Shown piece after piece: positions 8,358 through 16,583 of a stretch of 38,611 bases of DNA. Every line of letters begins with the position of its first letter. Position 1 is the first letter of the stretch. The position numbers and the translations under genes are program-made. The DNA comes from Pirellula sp. (GTDB lineage Bacteria > Planctomycetota > Planctomycetia > Pirellulales > Pirellulaceae): positions 1 through 38,611 of the forward strand of contig JAJTID010000084.1 of assembly GCA_021300155.1 (NCBI GenBank). Reading direction: 5' to 3'. The notes beneath the pieces were generated by a model that made no database searches, was not told the origin of the DNA, and was given only the letters and a program-made list of their open reading frames with translations.

Positions 8358-9422
8358 TTATTGATAGTAGCTCGGTTTTTGAGGAACGATGTTTAGCTTC
8401 TTGTAGTTGAACCCACTGTCAGGTGGATTGTAAGGTCCAACAATATCCATGCGGGATTGCTCCTGAATGTTGGCCTCCATTGCGAGACACCAATAGGCAG
8501 CGTTGACTGTCATCCGTCGCAGCCCTTCGTTCTGAAAATCTTTGGCGCTACCCATAGTCACATGGAATACGCGAGCAGTGCGGCCGGTATTGCCGGTCCA
8601 TGTTTTCACCCATGCCACAGGCAATGGTATCAACTCCGTATTGACAGCGTCATCCTGTTTGCGACCCACGAGCGGTTGACCATTTACCAGGGGTAAGCAG
8701 TCTGCAGGCAAGCTGCTGTCCTCCTTGTACGTGCGATAGACATCCGAAGTGCCCCAGATTTCTGTTACCCCTTTCAAGATAGGATGGTCTTTGTTCTCCT
8801 CGATAATGATTCCTCGCGTCGAGTCCTGCTGCCAACGGCCGTGATGCCCTCGGAATGCGCCCCCTAAAACTCCAACACCAAAGTCGACCTTTTTGCCGTC
8901 CTTTTTGTAGTCCCAATCGATGAAACCATGATTGGCCGTACGAACCCCAATGATGGGCTTGCCTGAATCCAAGTAGTCGTAAACATGCTGGAGTTGTTCA
9001 GGAGGGAGCGACAGCAGGCGACTGAACCAAATCACCAAATCGCAATGCTTCAAATGTTCCAGGCCTGGTATGTTGTGCATGACCGTCTTGTCGTCCCACT
9101 TAATCTTCTGTGTCGGATCGACTTCATTGTCCTTGTTGAGACTAAACAGTACGGTGCAATGAAAACCGTGGTGCTTTGCGAGTAACCGTGCCATCATCGG
9201 CATCGAATGTTCGCTTCGATACTCCTGCTCAGCCGCCACCAAAACAATATGCTTGCCTGCCCCTGGCCCATCGCCACCAGAGTATGTCAACCACAACGGA
9301 CTCTCCGGGACCGGATGCTCCAACGCTTGCAAAGCAGCCATCGGAGATACTACCGAACCAAGAATGCCGAAGACAATCGAAACGAGTGAAGCGATGGATG
9401 GGAAAGAGATCGGGTGGTGCAT
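8358..9422 (-). CDS. Secreted ThuA-like domain protein
   Basis: This 354-residue protein has a signal peptide and then a ThuA/class-I-glutamine-amidotransferase-like fold. 'KHIVLVAAEQEYRSEHSMPM' begins the domain, 'CDLVIWFSRL' and 'LDSGKPIIGVRTANHGF' form the central strands, and 'GGAFRGHHG', 'HPILKGV' and 'FHVTMGSAKDF' are family landmarks. ThuA-like domains occur in many planctomycete secreted proteins linked to carbohydrate use. The enzyme activity is not established and the classical amidotransferase Cys is not visible. It lies downstream of the metallophosphoesterase on the same strand with a 48-nt gap, so it may share that transcript. Confidence 0.87.
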   Translation of the reverse strand: MHHPISFPSIASLVSIVFGILGSVVSPMAALQALEHPVPESPLWLTYSGGDGPGAGKHIVLVAAEQEYRSEHSMPMMARLLAKHHGFHCTVLFSLNKDNEVDPTQKIKWDDKTVMHNIPGLEHLKHCDLVIWFSRLLSLPPEQLQHVYDYLDSGKPIIGVRTANHGFIDWDYKKDGKKVDFGVGVLGGAFRGHHGRWQQDSTRGIIIEENKDHPILKGVTEIWGTSDVYRTYKEDSSLPADCLPLVNGQPLVGRKQDDAVNTELIPLPVAWVKTWTGNTGRTARVFHVTMGSAKDFQNEGLRRMTVNAAYWCLAMEANIQEQSRMDIVGPYNPPDSGFNYKKLNIVPQKPSYYQ

Positions 9423-9470
9423 TTCAGTAGTATCGTTCGATGGGAGGGGAAAGGATTTGATTCTTGAAAG

Positions 9471-10547
9471 TTAAGCTTTCAAAGGAAACGACCACATTTG
9501 GTTTTTCCAGGTTCCGGATTTCCATCCGTCATTAGTACTGAACTCACGAATTTTCATTTCTCGCGAATCGATCTCGACATGCAAAATCCCTTGATCTGGT
9601 TTGCTAAAGTGGGCCGCATTATCCGTATTCAAAAACGGTACTCCTTCGGTCACTCGATCATCATTGGTTCCATTCCATCGCGTGATCTTTCGGTTGTGAG
9701 TGTGACCACAGAGGGTCCCAATCACGTTGTAAGGCTTCAACGTCTCAAAGTAAGCGATCGCATCACCATAGTCCCACTCGTGATTGCGTACCTTCTCGTC
9801 TGGTACGGGAACAGAATACCGATGAAGATCCACGTGATGTGCCAAGACGACGGGCCGACCGCTTGTTCCTACATGTTCCTTCAAATCGTGACGCAGGAAT
9901 GGCAAACTACCCAACGGTGCATATCTGCGTTTTCGAGTAACCTCAGGCGCATCGCCAACGACGATACCCAAGCATACAAAATGAATGTCGCCCCAATCCC
10001 AGGAGTAATGAACACCATTGTCGGAGACGTTGACAACACCTTTACGAATCTTGTTTCGTTCCCGAATTGTAGTGATTACCGGACCATCTCCATGAGGACT
10101 GTCATGATTGCCGTAGACTTCGCGAACTGGCCATCGAAGCCTTCCTTCCTTTCCATCGAGCCCCCAATCGGAAACGAACATTGCGGTCTCGGTATCGGCC
10201 ATTTTGTATTTTGATGGCCCTTTGTCACCGTTATCGATGATATCACCAACGTGAATTACTCCATGTGGCTCCTCGACGACACCTCCACCAATTTCATCCG
10301 GCAACGCAGAACCCGCAAGCTGATTCAGTTGATAGACGAGCGAAGCGTTGTAACTCGCGGAGGTTTCATTCATCGTCGAGTGGTTCATTGCGTCAGCACA
10401 GTAATGCGTATCTCCGACGATAAAGAACGAAACTCGATTACTGTTATCAACTGTTCTCGCTTTCGAACTCGCCCATGCATTCGGAACAAGGCTCGAAGCC
10501 GATGCGGTCGCGGCAATACTTCGAATAAACCGCCGACGATTGATCAT
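9471..10547 (-). CDS. Tat-exported calcineurin-like metallophosphoesterase
   Basis: The 358-residue product starts best at the ATG at 10547, giving MINRRRFIRSIAATASAS, a leader with the RRRF core of a twin-arginine signal. A TTG 12 nt earlier is also open. The metal-binding motifs of the calcineurin-like family appear in order: GDTHY, GDIIDNGD, GNHDSP, HHVDLHRY and GHTHNR. The fold binds two metal ions and hydrolyses phosphate mono- or diesters. Tat export suggests folding and metal loading in the cytoplasm and action in the periplasm. The natural substrate is unknown. The gene lies between the DUF5989 gene (gap 51 nt) and the ThuA-like gene, all on the minus strand. Confidence 0.93.
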   Translation of the reverse strand: MINRRRFIRSIAATASASSLVPNAWASSKARTVDNSNRVSFFIVGDTHYCADAMNHSTMNETSASYNASLVYQLNQLAGSALPDEIGGGVVEEPHGVIHVGDIIDNGDKGPSKYKMADTETAMFVSDWGLDGKEGRLRWPVREVYGNHDSPHGDGPVITTIRERNKIRKGVVNVSDNGVHYSWDWGDIHFVCLGIVVGDAPEVTRKRRYAPLGSLPFLRHDLKEHVGTSGRPVVLAHHVDLHRYSVPVPDEKVRNHEWDYGDAIAYFETLKPYNVIGTLCGHTHNRKITRWNGTNDDRVTEGVPFLNTDNAAHFSKPDQGILHVEIDSREMKIREFSTNDGWKSGTWKNQMWSFPLKA

Positions 10548-10598
10548 GGTCTTATCCAATCTGATTGAAATCGAGGAAACATCATCAGAACCAATAGA

Positions 10599-10844
10599 TC
10601 AGAAAAGTGTGTAGATAAAAGGGGCAGCCCCGGTGGAACTGAGCGCCACCAGCAAACCAATCAATCCAAACGAAAGAAGGATTGGAATCAACCACCATTT
10701 TTTGTTCTCGACGATAAACTGTAAAAACTCTTGAACGAGCGTCTGTGAAGGTTCGTCACCCACTCGTTCAAACTCGTTCTTTACAGAGTTGTTCACAGAA
10801 TTGTCGACCGATGGGTTCTCAGGGGCATTCTCTGGAGTGTTCAT
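10599..10844 (-). CDS. Small DUF5989-type membrane protein
   Basis: The 81-residue product ends with 'FIVENKKWWLIPILLSFGLI' and 'GLLVALSSTGAAPFIYTLF', which matches the compact DUF5989 pattern: a short amphipathic stretch, a K-x-W-x-x-P entry, one transmembrane helix and a terminal APFIYTLF. The N-terminal 35 residues are polar and Asn-rich, unlike the usual very short family members. The same frame remains open far upstream to 11348, but that part is a relic of a different gene, so the ATG at 10844 is the likely start even though no clear ribosome site precedes it. DUF5989 proteins are often found near SxtJ-like and carbamoyltransferase genes; neither is present here. Function unknown. Confidence 0.78.
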   Translation of the reverse strand: MNTPENAPENPSVDNSVNNSVKNEFERVGDEPSQTLVQEFLQFIVENKKWWLIPILLSFGLIGLLVALSSTGAAPFIYTLF

Positions 10845-11174
10845 GGTGGACAGAAAATCAAAAACGAGAGTAGACAAGTGCGTTTGGGTTTTGAAGACGG
10901 CCGGATCTGTAAGCCGACAAACGTCCATTCTAAACTTGAGCTCATCCCAACGCATTAGTCGAGACAACAATCCGATTGGAAAGCGAGAATCATGCTTATT
11001 TCCAGTAAATCTGAAACTAATCGTGTTTTGCGAACAATTCCTCAAACGCAAAGGTTGTCCACTCTCGATAGGGGGCATCACAACTCTGGTTTCATCGAAG
11101 CGACAGCACCGTCGAACTCCAATTGGCTGGGTCTCGTGATAATCGCATGTTCCGTCGTTCCGTAGGCGACCGTT
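10845..11174. other. Non-coding or decayed stretch
   Basis: The minus frame of the DUF5989 gene stays open across this stretch, but its translation (Cys- and Arg-rich, for example 'GVRRCCRFDETRVV') shows no family features. I read it as decayed downstream sequence of the C45-type relic. No other gene is seen on either strand. Confidence 0.55.
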
Positions 11175-11372
11175 TATAGCAACGGACTCGGTCCTTGATA
11201 GCTTGGCGAGTGTCTCACGCATCGCCCACGAGATAGGGACGGGGGTATCCACCATTTTACCTGGCCCAGTCAAGCCCGCTTTCTTCATGGCGTAAAAGCC
11301 CTCTTCGTTCATGCCAGAAAGGGTACCAGCGAATCCTGGCCACATCATCGAAACGAATCGTTTTGATTGGCC
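11175..11372 (-). pseudogene. Relic of a C45 (acyl-CoA:6-APA acyltransferase-like) autoproteolytic hydrolase
   Basis: The translation 'KRFVSMMWPGFAGTLSGMNE' followed by 'EGFYAMKKAG' and 'VPISWAMRETLAKLSRTESV' matches the mid-part of C45/AAT-family enzymes, where a 'P-G-x-x-G-x-L-S-G-M-N-x-x-G' loop is followed by 'R-E-x-L-x-x-a-x-t-x-x-e-A'. A stop codon interrupts this frame just upstream of the stretch. The preceding 'LVRGYPKVLTID' in another frame (around 11420-11455) may be a further piece. Neither the catalytic N-terminal Cys region nor the C-terminal half is present. The identification is from pattern memory and should be treated as moderate. Confidence 0.5.
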
Positions 11373-11627
11373 TCTTCAGGAGTGATTGCCATCGGCAGAA
11401 AGTGACTAACTGTCGTCTTGTAAATGTCTATTGTCAAAACCTTCGGGTAGCCACGAACGAGCGTATCGACAGGATTCCCAGCGAATAGTTGCATCACAAC
11501 GGCGTCGAACAGCATTGCAACGAGAATTCCGAAGGCCCGAGTCGTTCTGTTGTACACCGTTGTTGAGAAATACATGGCAATGCCGAAGGTACCGTGGGTT
11601 GGGATGTTCTGTTCGATCAGTCCACCG
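11373..11627. other. Intergenic stretch without an intact gene
   Basis: A minus-strand frame is open here and runs into the end of the hydrolase gene, but it has no start with a ribosome site and no recognised domain. Part of it (about 11420-11455) may belong to the C45-type relic. Confidence 0.5.
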
Positions 11628-12560
11628 TCATTGCTTCGGTGTTTTCTCGGCTGATTCCGCAACCAGGAAGCCGATCGAAACAAGGAACCGATCCGTGGCC
11701 AAGAGTGTTTCTTGGTAGCCTACGTTGTTGTCCCGACCGTAGTTGAAGAAGCCGTGCCCTTTGTCTGCATATCCGACGAGCTCGCATGGATTGCCATTTT
11801 TCTTCATCGCTTCCGTAAACACATTCGCGGTACGAAATGGAACGGTTGTATCCGCTCGGCCATGAAAAATGATGGTAGGAGGAGCACCTTTGACAATATG
11901 ATGGTAGGGTGAGACCTTTTTCGGATCATCGCCAATCCGTTTGCGAAGATCATCCAGTTTCTCCTTCTTCACCGGTTCTTCTCCGTCTACATTGTCAAGT
12001 ACCAGCGCGGGGTTAAACAGTATCATTGCATTGGGTACCGAGCTGACCGATGAGTCTTCGGTCGATCTTTCGAATCCCTTGATAAGGCCGGTGGAAGCAG
12101 CCAGATGTCCACCAGCAGAACCGCCACCCGCGGCGATTCGATTCGGATCAATGCCAAGCTTTGTTGCATTCTTACGTACCCAACGAATCGCCGACTTTGC
12201 ATCTTCGACGCAATCGACTACCTTTGCTTGATGCCGAGAAGCGACGCGGTACTCCACTGTCATGGCTACCATTCCTCGATTCGCTAAATGAACGCATTGA
12301 TTGGCAAACTGTTTTGGGTCACCACTTTGCCACCCTCCTCCGAAGAAGAATACTACAGCCGATCGATGATCCGATTCTCGGTGATCCTTGGGATTGAAGC
12401 GGTAGATATGAAGGTTCACATCGCCGATCGACTTGTAAACCTCAGCGACGGCTCCATCGAGGGTGGCGCCTTCTGGAGTCGAGGACTTGGACTTCTTTTG
12501 AGCCCATGCAGAATTCGACAGAGAGGCAAGTACAAAAATGAAAAGCAGTATTGTCCGCAT
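11628..12560 (-). CDS. Secreted alpha/beta hydrolase (BD-FAE/lipase-like)
   Basis: The ATG at 12560 gives 310 residues and a good signal peptide (MRTILLFIFVLASLSNSAWA) with AAAGGA 5-6 nt upstream; the ATG at 12566 abuts that site and is less likely. The core has the oxyanion-hole strand 'AVVFFFGGGW', the nucleophile elbow G-G-G-S-A-G-G-H, an acidic residue in 'HGRADTTVPF' and the catalytic His in 'DKGHGFFNYG'. This arrangement is that of the hormone-sensitive-lipase/BD-FAE group of esterases. In planctomycetes such secreted enzymes usually de-esterify plant or algal polysaccharides. It lies 27 nt downstream of larB on the same strand, so it may be read from the same message, although no functional link is evident. 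Confidence 0.92.
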   Translation of the reverse strand: MRTILLFIFVLASLSNSAWAQKKSKSSTPEGATLDGAVAEVYKSIGDVNLHIYRFNPKDHRESDHRSAVVFFFGGGWQSGDPKQFANQCVHLANRGMVAMTVEYRVASRHQAKVVDCVEDAKSAIRWVRKNATKLGIDPNRIAAGGGSAGGHLAASTGLIKGFERSTEDSSVSSVPNAMILFNPALVLDNVDGEEPVKKEKLDDLRKRIGDDPKKVSPYHHIVKGAPPTIIFHGRADTTVPFRTANVFTEAMKKNGNPCELVGYADKGHGFFNYGRDNNVGYQETLLATDRFLVSIGFLVAESAEKTPKQ

Positions 12561-12587
12561 TATCATCCTTTCAATGTCAACGAAAAT

Positions 12588-13379
12588 CTACATGGTTTGA
12601 CTGGCGATCAACCCGGCCATGTAGGCACCTTTAAAGCCGGAATCGATGTTCACGACAGCGATATTCGAGGCACACGCGTTGAGCATGCTGAGCAACGCGG
12701 AAAGTCCTGCAAAGTTTGCTCCATACCCTACGCTCGTCGGAACGGCGATAACAGGACATCGAACATGTCCACCGATCACACTCGGTAACGCTCCTTCCAT
12801 ACCGGCAACACAAACGATGGCCGTCATCGTTTGCAGTTCGGGCACTTTGGCCAATAGACGATAAGGGCCAGCCACCCCGACATCTTGAAAAAGCCGACTC
12901 GGAACTTTCATCCAACCGAGCGTTTCGACCGCTTCTTGTGCGACCGCTTCGTCCGTAGTCCCTGCGCTGACGACGGCCACCACTCGCTTCGTTTCATCGC
13001 ATGCAATCGATTCAGGTGTTGCGGGTGTTGCTAATTTTCCGATTCGAAGCGTTTGTCCTTTATGGTTCCATCGATGCAGCGGAAACCATTCGCTCAACAC
13101 TTGTACTTGCTCTGGTATCACTCGCGTGACTAACACCTCGTCGTTGTCTATCAACAGTTGCTCCGCAGCACTTCGAATCGACTCGTTCGACTTACCTGGT
13201 CCATAAATGACCTCAGGGAATCCGCAACGCTTCTTGCGGTCCCGATCAATCATCAATGCACCGTCCGATTGAATCGCTGCGTTCAAGATCCGTTGGCCAA
13301 ACTCTAAAGTCGAAAGCTGGCCTGATTGGTAACCGTCGATCAGCTGCTCGACAGATGGGATTCCGTTCGTTGGGTTCAT
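12588..13379 (-). CDS. larB: Nickel-pincer cofactor biosynthesis protein LarB
   Basis: This 263-residue protein has the LarB layout: an N-terminal helical part with 'LIDGYQSGQLSTLEFGQRIL', the signature 'DRDRKKRCGFPEVIYGPGKS', and a C-terminal PurE-like (AIR carboxylase) domain with 'VVAVVSAGTTDEAVAQEA', 'DVGVAGPYRLL', 'VCVAGMEGALPSVIGG' and 'VPTSVGYGANFAGLSALLSM'. LarB carboxylates nicotinic acid adenine dinucleotide and releases AMP, giving the dicarboxylated pyridinium nucleotide from which LarE and LarC make the nickel-pincer cofactor of lactate racemase and relatives. No larC, larE or larA is seen in this window. Its start codon directly follows a 16-bp tandem repeat with no clear ribosome site. 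The upstream neighbour is pyroglutamyl peptidase. Confidence 0.95.
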   Translation of the reverse strand: MNPTNGIPSVEQLIDGYQSGQLSTLEFGQRILNAAIQSDGALMIDRDRKKRCGFPEVIYGPGKSNESIRSAAEQLLIDNDEVLVTRVIPEQVQVLSEWFPLHRWNHKGQTLRIGKLATPATPESIACDETKRVVAVVSAGTTDEAVAQEAVETLGWMKVPSRLFQDVGVAGPYRLLAKVPELQTMTAIVCVAGMEGALPSVIGGHVRCPVIAVPTSVGYGANFAGLSALLSMLNACASNIAVVNIDSGFKGAYMAGLIASQTM

Positions 13380-13382
13380 TGA

Positions 13383-13446
13383 GTATTGAGTACTGAGTGT
13401 ATTGAGTACTGAGTGTATTGAGTACTGAGTGTATTGAGTACTGAGT
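13383..13446. repeat. Four perfect 16-bp tandem repeats upstream of larB
   Basis: The unit GTATTGAGTACTGAGT occurs four times without mismatch, ending three bases before the larB start codon. Each unit contains the palindrome AGTACT. It fills most of the 97-nt gap between pcp and larB. A unit length of 16 means gain or loss of one copy changes leader spacing but not the protein. Confidence 0.97.
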
Positions 13447-13476
13447 GTTCGGTGCTGTGATCTTGTTAGTAAGTGT

Positions 13477-14094
13477 CTAAGCGATGGACTGTTGAAGATC
13501 CGGTTGGAGAATCATATCAACAACACGATTGATCGCTTCTGCTGCTTGTGATTTTGGCATCGAAGGCAAATCGCGATGAGCTCGGAGAACTTGCTCCGGT
13601 GTCAAAGGAACGTGTATGAACCCGACCGGTCGCACCAGGCCATTCTGTTGAAACCATCGATGAGTTAGGTACATGAGAGCGTTGCAGAGGTAGGTTCCGG
13701 CATGAAACGAAACGGTGCTCGGAATCCCCATTGATTTGAGTTCGCGATTCCAGTCCCCGAGTGGAAAGGTGGTGCGGTACGCGATCGGCCCTTCGGGAAT
13801 GAGTGAACCGAAAAAATCCCCTGCCGCTTCCGTCATGCCTGCGACGTTCAATGCGATCGCTTCGAGTTGAATTCGACTCGCTCCTGGGAATTGTCCTAGA
13901 TGCAACACGGCATCGAACCCTGTTGAAAGATCTTTGTGCAACCGCTCCTGAAGCAACCCGAGATCCACCGGATAACGACGCGTCGTCAGCCCAGGAATGG
14001 TCCCTCGGTGGTGCAAAAATGCTACTAATGCCTCCCAACTGGAGTTCTGATCCCAAATGTCGTATGGCTCAAAGGCGGTAAGCAGGATTCGCAA
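13477..14094 (-). CDS. pcp: Pyroglutamyl-peptidase I (peptidase family C15)
   Basis: The 205-residue product has the normal C15 length and opens with 'MRILLTAFEPYDIWDQNSSW', the family's substrate-loop start (usually G-F-x-P-F-x-x-x-x-x-N-P-S-W). The three catalytic positions are recognisable: Glu in 'RIQLEAIALNVA', Cys in 'HAGTYLCNALMY' and His in 'VGFIHVPLTPEQ'. The enzyme removes N-terminal pyroglutamate from peptides in the cytoplasm. Some loops differ from well-studied members (Q-L-E-A-I instead of E-R-V-A-I), but all catalytic residues are kept. It is the first gene of the minus-strand run that continues into larB. The 183-bp gap to the divergent leucine-rich-repeat gene must hold both promoters. 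Confidence 0.9.
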   Translation of the reverse strand: MRILLTAFEPYDIWDQNSSWEALVAFLHHRGTIPGLTTRRYPVDLGLLQERLHKDLSTGFDAVLHLGQFPGASRIQLEAIALNVAGMTEAAGDFFGSLIPEGPIAYRTTFPLGDWNRELKSMGIPSTVSFHAGTYLCNALMYLTHRWFQQNGLVRPVGFIHVPLTPEQVLRAHRDLPSMPKSQAAEAINRVVDMILQPDLQQSIA

Positions 14095-14277
14095 GGCGAC
14101 CTCTCTTTTGACGAAGTTCTGGCTAATGTTATACCTGTTTTAGTTCAAAAAAACGTGCCTGTGAGTTTTGACTGCTCAACAACCCTAGAATTGCTACCTT
14201 TGTTGAGATAAAGTGGGGTGATTCGCGGAAGGATCGTCTCTTCCGTCTCCCGCCTCTCCGTCACGAAAGCACCTAGG

Positions 14278-15153
14278 ATGAACGGTCCACAAGCTGGTTG
14301 GGCTCCTCGCTCAACACACCTTCCCACCCAAGTGACCTTGTTTGCTACATTCACCCTCAGCCTATCCATGGGTTGGACAACAGGATTATTCGCCCAAGAT
14401 CTGTTTCCTGACAAAGCACTCGAAGCAGCCGTTCGTTGGGAGGTTTTCGAGAAGCGTTTCAACACCGAACCGATCAAAGCGGATGATGTCAAAAACATTT
14501 CCCAGGTTGTTGCCAAAGGAAAGGGTATCAAGTCGCTCGAAGGCCTGCAGCACTGCAAAGCGATCATGAAGATCGACTTGGCGAACAACGAAATTGTCGA
14601 CCTGGCTCCTATCGCCGAACTCAAACTGCTGCAGTCAATCGACCTCTCTTCGAACAAGATCACATCGATCGCTCCGATGGCCGGACTGGTCCAATCACAA
14701 TACATTCAATTATCCAAGAATGCGATCGAGGACATTTCGCCGCTGAAGGATATGAAGAACATGAACTCGCTCTACATTACCAACAACAAGATCAAATCGT
14801 TGGAGCCGATCGCGGGACTCAAGAAGCTGTGGACTTTGCAGCTTGCTGGCAATCCAGTCGACAACGTCGCTGCTATCTCCGAACTCAAGGGTCTTAAGAC
14901 GCTGAATATGCAAAACTGCGGACTTAAGACATTAGACTTCATTCAAGAATTGAAAGAACTCAGTCTCTTGATGCTCGATCAAAATCCGTTGGAGTCTCTC
15001 GAACCGTTGGCCGTTTCGTGTGAAGCAGATACGGGCCGCCGATTTGCACCTTTTTTGCGTCTCTACCTCGATCCAAAGATAGTAGGCGATCAAGCGGCAA
15101 CCATCGAACGACTTCGCAAAGTCGGCGTGCGTGTTAATCCGGAAAAGAAGTAA
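14278..15153 (+). CDS. Secreted leucine-rich-repeat protein
   Basis: From the ATG at 14278 the product has 291 residues and a long signal peptide ending near 'TTGLFAQ'; the frame is open further to a GTG at 14218. The mature part is a run of about seven 22-residue repeats of the internalin type, for example 'LQSIDLSSNKITSIAPMAGL', 'MNSLYITNNKIKSLEPIAGL' and 'LWTLQLAGNPVDNVAAISEL'. Such solenoids bind proteins or surfaces; this one is likely periplasmic or outer-surface. A 'FPDKALEAAVRWEVF' segment precedes the repeats, as in many bacterial proteins of this class. Its TAA stop overlaps the ATG of the next gene by one base (TAATG), which implies coupled translation. Confidence 0.9.
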   Translation: MNGPQAGWAPRSTHLPTQVTLFATFTLSLSMGWTTGLFAQDLFPDKALEAAVRWEVFEKRFNTEPIKADDVKNISQVVAKGKGIKSLEGLQHCKAIMKIDLANNEIVDLAPIAELKLLQSIDLSSNKITSIAPMAGLVQSQYIQLSKNAIEDISPLKDMKNMNSLYITNNKIKSLEPIAGLKKLWTLQLAGNPVDNVAAISELKGLKTLNMQNCGLKTLDFIQELKELSLLMLDQNPLESLEPLAVSCEADTGRRFAPFLRLYLDPKIVGDQAATIERLRKVGVRVNPEKK

Positions 15154-16535
15154 TGACAATCCAATACCTGACGGTGATCCGAACTACCATTGTTGCTGGT
15201 CTATTGGTCATCACGCAACTGAACTGTCAGGCGGAAGATCCTGCCTCCGTACGCTTTATCCCACGCAGCGATGAAAACGCTGCAAAAGATTTGGAAACAC
15301 TGCGCTATGCACTGAGCAAAGTGAAAGACTCTAAAGGGAACATCGATCCACTAAGTGATTATGTGAAGCCACCCAAGCCCGTCTCAGACAAAGAGCGAAG
15401 CAAACGAATTGCTTGGAACGAGGATGACGAAGCGTGGGTCGCTCCCTCGCTAATCGGGGACCAAGGCAAATCATATCGAGCACCGCGTATCGAACTTGAG
15501 TCGGTGGAGGACCTTTACGTTCCGTTGGACGCGAAGTTAAAAAATCTCCAAACAAACTCCGCTGGAAAGACCACTCCAAGAACAAACTTCACCGACGGTT
15601 TTCGACCTGCTGGGAGCATCGATGAACGCTCGCGCATGACCAGCCAACCGACGTTGGCATCTGCTCCGTACACCACGAATAACGGTTTGGAGCGACTATC
15701 ACGTTTCCAAGATATACCATTTGGCTCTCAGGGAAACCCAACGCCGCCTGGACTAGGAAACCTTCCGGGGGCATTTCCCGGTGGCGATTTTTCGACTCCT
15801 AACCCGAATGGATTCAATCCTGGCGGTCCCGTCAATCCAGGCACAATCGCTGCCCCCCCTTCGACATTCAATCCCAATCCGATTCCAACTGGACCTCCAA
15901 TCCTTCCGAATAATTCGATAACGAATCCGCCTGCTGTAACCCCTGGAACCATTTCGACCCCAGGGACTTTCAATCCTCCCATCGCGAACCCGAATCCTAC
16001 GTTCACCCCAGGAACAACCACAGTCCCTGGGGTCACCATGCCTGCTCCAGCCCCAACGTATGTTCCGAACCCTTCAACCTCGATTCCTTACCAACCCAAT
16101 CCTTACGGGACCGTAAACACACCTACAAATCCAATGCGCAGTCCTAGCGACATCAATCCGCCGAGATACAACACGACTCCATCGTACGTGAACAGTGCGC
16201 CCTTTGTCAGCGGCCGTCCGTGCGAGACAGACGCGCGATTCATGGTGTCGCCAACGCTGTTTCGACCTGCAACAGACAATTGCAGCACTTGTGGTACTAC
16301 CCCCAATCGTCCCTATGCATCGAATCCGTACACACCCGGCGGAACTCCTTTTAGCTATGTGCCACCCACCTATTTTCCCAATACCTTCGCGGGCTACAAC
16401 ACTAGCTACCGACCTCTGATTGGATTCGGGCAGGATCTCTCGCAAGCGCAGTTGGGACGAGGCATCATTGGGCAACCAACAGCCTACATGGCATCGCAAC
16501 CCGTTCGAAATATTCTTCGATACATCTTTCCTTAG
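15153..16535 (+). CDS. Secreted Pro/Asn/Thr-rich low-complexity protein
   Basis: This 460-residue protein starts in the stop codon of the leucine-rich-repeat gene. It has a signal peptide (hydrophobic IVAGLLVITQLNC). An N-terminal 110-residue charged part ('VRFIPRSDENAAKDLETLRY') is followed by about 200 residues dominated by Pro, Asn, Thr and Gly, with loosely repeated 'PGT..' and 'NPNP' elements such as 'TPGTISTPGTFNPP'. The last 100 residues carry 'CSTCG' and aromatic 'SYVPPTYFPNTF' motifs. I recognise no enzyme family. The composition suggests an extended envelope or matrix protein. Coupling with the leucine-rich-repeat gene suggests that the two proteins work together, but this is inference. 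Confidence 0.82.
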   Translation: MTIQYLTVIRTTIVAGLLVITQLNCQAEDPASVRFIPRSDENAAKDLETLRYALSKVKDSKGNIDPLSDYVKPPKPVSDKERSKRIAWNEDDEAWVAPSLIGDQGKSYRAPRIELESVEDLYVPLDAKLKNLQTNSAGKTTPRTNFTDGFRPAGSIDERSRMTSQPTLASAPYTTNNGLERLSRFQDIPFGSQGNPTPPGLGNLPGAFPGGDFSTPNPNGFNPGGPVNPGTIAAPPSTFNPNPIPTGPPILPNNSITNPPAVTPGTISTPGTFNPPIANPNPTFTPGTTTVPGVTMPAPAPTYVPNPSTSIPYQPNPYGTVNTPTNPMRSPSDINPPRYNTTPSYVNSAPFVSGRPCETDARFMVSPTLFRPATDNCSTCGTTPNRPYASNPYTPGGTPFSYVPPTYFPNTFAGYNTSYRPLIGFGQDLSQAQLGRGIIGQPTAYMASQPVRNILRYIFP

Positions 16536-16583
16536 GCTAGCCATCACTTCATCTAGCTATTTTTAAGAGCTAACGAGCAACGG

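Noticed and set aside
9498-10214. 238-residue plus-strand frame opposite the metallophosphoesterase
   Set aside because: The minus strand carries all metal-binding motifs of a known family; the plus frame has none.
13383-13446. CRISPR-like array
   Set aside because: The 16-bp units follow each other without spacers and no cas genes are present.
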